This document shows, one piece after another, positions 35,361 through 38,266 of a DNA stretch of 38,266 bases. The notes beneath the pieces are model-generated. The model had not been told where the DNA came from, searched no databases, and was given only the letters and a program-made list of their open reading frames with translations. This DNA comes from Coriobacteriia bacterium (GTDB lineage: Bacteria > Actinomycetota > Coriobacteriia > Coriobacteriales > UBA8131). The stretch covers positions 1 to 38,266 of the forward strand of contig WRNE01000009.1 in NCBI GenBank assembly GCA_009776725.1. Reading direction: 5' to 3'. Numbering within the stretch: position 1 is the stretch's first letter; the number at the start of each line of letters is the position of its first letter. The position numbers and the translations under genes were made by a program.

Positions 35361-35389
35361 AGAGCCGACCATGTTTAATGGTCGGCTCT
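35361..35389 (-). terminator. Intrinsic terminator of the GPH transporter gene
   Basis: Perfect 12-bp inverted repeat, AGAGCCGACCAT (35361-35372) and ATGGTCGGCTCT (35378-35389), with a five-base loop. The minus strand continues with TTTG. It lies 39 bases after the transporter stop. Confidence 0.8.
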
Positions 35390-35427
35390 TAATGCGTATT
35401 GATAGATTCAGCCAGCTATCAGCTTTG

Positions 35428-36960
35428 CTAGTCCTCTGGTGGTGAATCACCATTGTCAGCAGCTTCGTCAGTATCGTCTGCAGGGGGCGGGCCGCCTGGG
35501 CCGCCTGGGCCACCCGGGCCGCCTGGGCCACCAGGTCCACCTGGGCCACCTCCAGCAGCCATCAACTCCATAGCGCGCTTTTGGTTTTCACCAGCGTAGA
35601 AGGCAGCTTTTTCGTCATTTAGCTTGTAGAACAGCAAGAACATGATAATCGTAAAAGTCGTAACAATGGCATTACCCCAGTTCAATGCCATATTGATTCT
35701 TTCTGGGTGAAGTGTTTCAGCAAACTGGAAAGCTCCCGTCACTGAATCATAGTGCTGTGTGTAACCAATGAAGTTCATGAACAGAGGGTTGAACACAGTT
35801 CCTACAACCATGCCGACTTTCATACCGATGCTTGATATGCTCATGGTTGCAGCACGGGTATCGACGCCTGTCTCATATAACTGCTTCTCAGCAGCATCTA
35901 GCCATAGGTTTAAGCCTACAGCACCCATAAAGCCAATGCCCAACGTAGTTATCGCTGAGAAAGTCATGAACACGAATGGCCTTTGATGGGAGAAGAAACC
36001 GTGTAGGATGTTCATTGATATACCGACAGTAGTAGCAATCAAGTAACTCTTGCGCTTGCCCAGCTTCCTCCCGATAGGTGCAAGGAATATAGCTCCAAAC
36101 AGCGACAATGCTGCAGCTATCGTTGCATTTACCGGTTGAAGGTCCATTGAGCCTACTGAGTATAGCCAGTAGTATGTTGCCATAGCCCCGAGTGCGTAAG
36201 TGAATATCATTAGAAGTAAGTTGTTTGCTAAGAGTATCATGACGTCGCGGTTCTTCACGATATCTTTGTACATGGCAATTATGCTTGGAGCAGGGCCTGC
36301 CTGCAAATTCTCTACAGGATGGTCAAAAGGCTTTGTCAGGGTAAAAACCACGACTGTGGTAACAATCCAGATAGAGCCAAAAATACAGTTTACAATCAGG
36401 AAGCCATTAGGGCTCAAAAATGAGTTGAACCAGGCAATCAGCGGCCACATGGTTGCTGAAATAAGGATGTTTGCTGAAGAGGTGCCACGCATCGCCCACA
36501 TCGCTACCCTGGTACGGGCATCCATATCTGCACCAGTGACTTTTACCATCAAGCCATTGTTAGCAGCAACGAAGAAATTCATTGGTGCATTTTGGAGCAG
36601 ATAGCCTACACCAGCGATCACGCCTTTGACAGCTAGCGGTAAGTTTGTATTGAGGAACATCATTATGCAGCCGATTTGGACGACAATTACGCAGCCCATG
36701 ACCCAAGGACGGAACTGCCCCCATTTGGTATTGCTACGTTGGACGATTGGGCCTGCGATTAGCGACATAATAACGTCGAACAAGCGGGCGATGAATAAAA
36801 AGGTTGAGACAAATACCGGTGACAACCCCACATAATCTTGCCAAAACATGATCATGTAGCCCATTGCTACCATGATGCCGAACATTTGGCCTGCGCTATG
36901 CAGCATCCATATGTACGGGAAGCTCTTTGGCATACTTTGAGTAGTTTGTGAATCTGTCAT
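35428..36960 (-). CDS. GPH-family cation symporter / MFS transporter with Gly-Gly-Pro tail
   Basis: 510-residue inner-membrane transporter with about 12 helices. The pattern IARLFDVIMSLIAGPIVQRSNTKWGQFRPWVM is the glycoside-pentoside-hexuronide (GPH) form of MFS motif A, with the Asp of FD and the TKWGQFRPW block. The true substrate is unknown. Members of this group near URO-D-type methyltransferase genes may carry methylated aromatic compounds. Residues about 470-493 are Gly-Gly-Pro repeats, followed by a 17-residue acidic tail (PADDTDEAADNGDSPPED region). The ATG at 36960 follows GGAGG by 6 bases; a longer GTG reading from 36984 includes that site. The gene lies 492 bases downstream of the URO-D gene on the same strand. 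Confidence 0.9.
   Translation of the reverse strand: MTDSQTTQSMPKSFPYIWMLHSAGQMFGIMVAMGYMIMFWQDYVGLSPVFVSTFLFIARLFDVIMSLIAGPIVQRSNTKWGQFRPWVMGCVIVVQIGCIMMFLNTNLPLAVKGVIAGVGYLLQNAPMNFFVAANNGLMVKVTGADMDARTRVAMWAMRGTSSANILISATMWPLIAWFNSFLSPNGFLIVNCIFGSIWIVTTVVVFTLTKPFDHPVENLQAGPAPSIIAMYKDIVKNRDVMILLANNLLLMIFTYALGAMATYYWLYSVGSMDLQPVNATIAAALSLFGAIFLAPIGRKLGKRKSYLIATTVGISMNILHGFFSHQRPFVFMTFSAITTLGIGFMGAVGLNLWLDAAEKQLYETGVDTRAATMSISSIGMKVGMVVGTVFNPLFMNFIGYTQHYDSVTGAFQFAETLHPERINMALNWGNAIVTTFTIIMFLLFYKLNDEKAAFYAGENQKRAMELMAAGGGPGGPGGPGGPGGPGGPGGPPPADDTDEAADNGDSPPED
35491..35553. repeat. 9-bp tandem repeat coding for the Gly-Gly-Pro tail
   Basis: Seven degenerate 9-bp units (gccgcctgg type on the plus strand) inside the 3' end of the transporter gene. 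A change in unit number would keep the frame and only alter tail length. Confidence 0.85.
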
Positions 36961-37106
36961 TAATTCCTCCAATCCGACAGTCACGGTTCATGGTTTATAC
37001 ACTGTTTTACATTTATATACCGAATATTGGCTTTACCCTCCTCCCTCACTTATGTGTGTTTGGATCTTGCATGTGGACATTTAGATTTCATTTTGTAAAA
37101 GCCTAT

Positions 37107-37134
37107 TCACGCATTTGACATTATTATCACGCAT
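37107..37134. promoter_or_regulatory. Direct repeat TCACGCAT, candidate activator site
   Basis: Two exact 8-bp copies at 37107-37114 and 37127-37134, two helical turns apart, roughly 95-115 bases upstream of the weak -10 of the transporter. The spacing fits binding of a regulator dimer to one DNA face, but no regulator gene is in the window. Confidence 0.35.
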
Positions 37135-37228
37135 GATTTACAGTATGTAAACAGGTAGTGTGAAAATTCATTAAAAAAACACATCTATCGATATAAGTCA
37201 CTTGGCTTGGATGAATTTTGAAAAGCAT

Positions 37229-37249
37229 TGTATAAATGCTATTTATACA
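37229..37249. promoter_or_regulatory. Palindromic operator-like site
   Basis: TGTATAAAT (37229-37237) and ATTTATACA (37241-37249) are perfect 9-bp arms around GCT. The size and symmetry fit a dimeric repressor site or a promoter element. AT-richness makes chance formation more likely. Confidence 0.4.
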
Positions 37250-37388
37250 TTATCAAACCTGCAATTGATGCATTTTGTATATGCTGAGGCAATAATTCAT
37301 GAAATAAGCAATGTGGCCTGTCAAAGCCAATTAAGCCGATAGCACTGGGTCACATCAGCCGGCGATATATAACCGTAGAATATTAAAG

Positions 37389-37417
37389 GGCAGCTTCCCA
37401 TAACTTGGGAAGCTGCC
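37389..37417 (-). terminator. Terminator of the URO-D-family gene
   Basis: Perfect 12-bp inverted repeat, GGCAGCTTCCCA (37389-37400) and TGGGAAGCTGCC (37406-37417), five-base loop. On the minus strand CTTTAAT follows. Six A at 37418-37423 stand on the other side. It lies 36 bases after the stop. Confidence 0.7.
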
Positions 37418-37452
37418 AAAAAATAAGCCTTTACTCGAACTGATGATATTGA

Positions 37453-38266
37453 TTAGCTTGCTGCCAGATCGTTTAAGGCATTGCGTGTGGTCTCATAGAC
37501 CCACTCGCTGTAACCGTCTTCAGCAGTCAAGCCACCCATGATCACCGGTTTTTCCTTGAAGTTCGGCACAAACTTGTCAATGAAACGCTGTGCTGAGGCA
37601 GTCGCGACATCCAAGGGCAGTGGCGGGTCGCCCATAGTATATGTGGCGTCCAGCTCGATGCCTAGGATCAACTTGTCACCGTACTTGTCATATATCATAT
37701 GTTTATCATTCATGGGCTGACCACTCCAAGAGTCACAACCAGCAGCAATATAGCCTGGCACGAGAAGCTCGTTCTTCCCACAGGAGTGCATGTCGAAATA
37801 GACTCCCAGCTCGTTGTGCGCAAAATCGACAACCTTCTTCAAATGCGGAACGATCATTTCCATAGCCACATCTAGCGAGAAGAAGGGGGCACGCTGCGCT
37901 CCCCAGTCGTCGTGCAGGTTCAATGCGTCGAACTTGTAGGCATTGTAGGAGCGGCCCAAGATATCGCAATAGCAGTCGACTAAGGCATCAAAGAGGCTAT
38001 GCACCGCGTCTTTTTGGTCGTCATCTACCAGGGCCACCGCTGCATTCTCGAAGTCCATGAAAGAGATCAGGCGCTCGAAAAAACCGGTCAGCAGGCAGAA
38101 AGAGAACCACTTGTCGGTATTCACCCAGTCTTTGTTGGCCTCGATAGACCCTGCCCAGTCCCAGCTGTCCAGGTCGGGAAACTGTATGACGTCCTGCCAG
38201 TCATTGACATCCTTTAAAACCGGGTTTCCCGGCTCGACCATCGAACCGCCGACCTGCTCCACAAAA
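37453..38266 (-). CDS. Uroporphyrinogen-decarboxylase-family protein (probable corrinoid methyltransferase type), N-terminus beyond window
   Basis: Partial gene; the 5' end lies off the right edge, and the frame is open to the last base. The visible 270 residues fit the URO-D TIM barrel: NLHDDWGAQRAPFFSLDVAMEMI, VYFDMHSCGKNELLVP, AGCDSWSGQPMNDK and KLILGIELDATY. The HxCG motif and the later Cys are like the zinc site of MtaA/MtbA-type methyltransferases, and haem-synthesis URO-D lacks this motif, so methyl transfer to or from a corrinoid protein is more likely. The corrinoid partner is not in view. The GPH transporter follows on the same strand, suggesting uptake of a methylated substrate. 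Confidence 0.85.
   Translation of the reverse strand, partial: FVEQVGGSMVEPGNPVLKDVNDWQDVIQFPDLDSWDWAGSIEANKDWVNTDKWFSFCLLTGFFERLISFMDFENAAVALVDDDQKDAVHSLFDALVDCYCDILGRSYNAYKFDALNLHDDWGAQRAPFFSLDVAMEMIVPHLKKVVDFAHNELGVYFDMHSCGKNELLVPGYIAAGCDSWSGQPMNDKHMIYDKYGDKLILGIELDATYTMGDPPLPLDVATASAQRFIDKFVPNFKEKPVIMGGLTAEDGYSEWVYETTRNALNDLAAS

Larger units (their letters stand above)
34700..35427. other. Long intergenic region after the tRNA genes
   Basis: 728 bases. It holds a TTAGCAGC/GCTGCTAA hairpin (34725-34764) soon after tRNA-Cys, palindromic element copy 2, a GC-rich stretch at 35095-35155, and the terminator of the transporter gene at 35361-35389. No protein-coding frame with a ribosome binding site is seen. 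Standard structured RNAs (SRP, 6S, tmRNA, RNase P) are not recognised. Confidence 0.5.
36961..37452. other. Regulatory intergenic region upstream of the transporter
   Basis: 492 AT-rich bases between the URO-D-family gene and the transporter, both minus. It contains the URO-D terminator, a 9-bp-arm palindrome (37229-37249), a TTTAC/GTAAA repeat (37137-37151), and a direct repeat TCACGCAT at 37107 and 37127, spaced exactly 20 bases. A minus-strand TATAAA (37017-37012) lacks a -35, which would suit an activated promoter. Confidence 0.45.

Noticed and set aside
35295..35549. Minus-strand frame of 84 codons at the transporter 3' end
   Set aside because: It overlaps the Gly-Gly-Pro repeat in another frame and runs through the terminator hairpin.

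Overview
The window is a 38.3 kb chromosomal segment of a bacterium with intermediate GC content. It is most likely an actinobacterium of the class Coriobacteriia, in or near Eggerthellaceae. This placement is an inference. It rests on the argS-lysA-hom-...-rho order, which is typical of Actinobacteria, a very long IF2, tRNA genes with encoded CCA, a TPKTG-type sortase anchor, and a GPH-type transporter beside a uroporphyrinogen-decarboxylase-family gene. No 16S gene or other decisive marker is present.

Layout. (1) 1-388: truncated minus-strand gene for a zinc-ribbon protein with a Gln/Pro-rich 13-residue repeat. (2) 603-9954, minus strand: the translation and transcription operon rimP-nusA-ylxR-infB-rbfA-nrnA-truB-ribF, tightly packed, with an intrinsic-terminator hairpin in its leader that may be an attenuator. 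(3) 10385-13062: a GyrI-like protein and a sortase-anchored 5'-nucleotidase, convergent over a terminator. (4) 13275-15430, plus strand: metA (Glu111, so probably acetyl-CoA-using) and an orphan single-pass membrane protein. (5) 15474-15682: a palindromic repeat element with a perfect 30-bp inverted repeat. (6) 15732-19464, minus strand: zinc-ribbon/FHA protein, D-Ala-D-Ala carboxypeptidase, tandem-ACT protein and phenylacetate-CoA ligase. (7) 19777-24224: DHA2-type exporter, a PTS EIIC-EAL fusion, and an iron-sulfur-flavoprotein-like reductase. (8) 24264-32349, minus strand: rho and fsa (translationally coupled), a degenerate receiver protein, a lipoprotein, hom, lysA and argS. (9) 32742-34699, plus strand: an NfeD protein, a stomatin/SPFH protein, tRNA-Gly(GCC) and tRNA-Cys(GCA). 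(10) 34869-35087: a second copy of the palindromic element. (11) 35428-38266, minus strand: a GPH-family transporter with a Gly-Gly-Pro tail and a truncated URO-D/methyltransferase-family gene.

How the genes fit together. The first operon joins ribosome assembly (RimP, RbfA), transcription elongation and termination (NusA), initiation (IF2), RNase P/RNA control (YlxR), nanoRNA decay, tRNA pseudouridylation and flavin-cofactor synthesis. A second group around argS-lysA-hom-rho carries aspartate-family amino acid synthesis, arginine charging and termination factor Rho. NusA, IF2 and Rho each carry long low-complexity extensions, and NusA also has a C3H zinc-like motif.

The most notable unexplained items are the two-copy palindromic element, the tandem hairpin repeat upstream of argS, the terminator/antiterminator-like leader of rimP-nusA, the zinc-like tail of NusA, the Asn/Gln-rich prion-like N-terminus of Rho, and the EIIC-EAL fusion. 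I see no CRISPR array, complete insertion sequence, prophage or recognised defence system.
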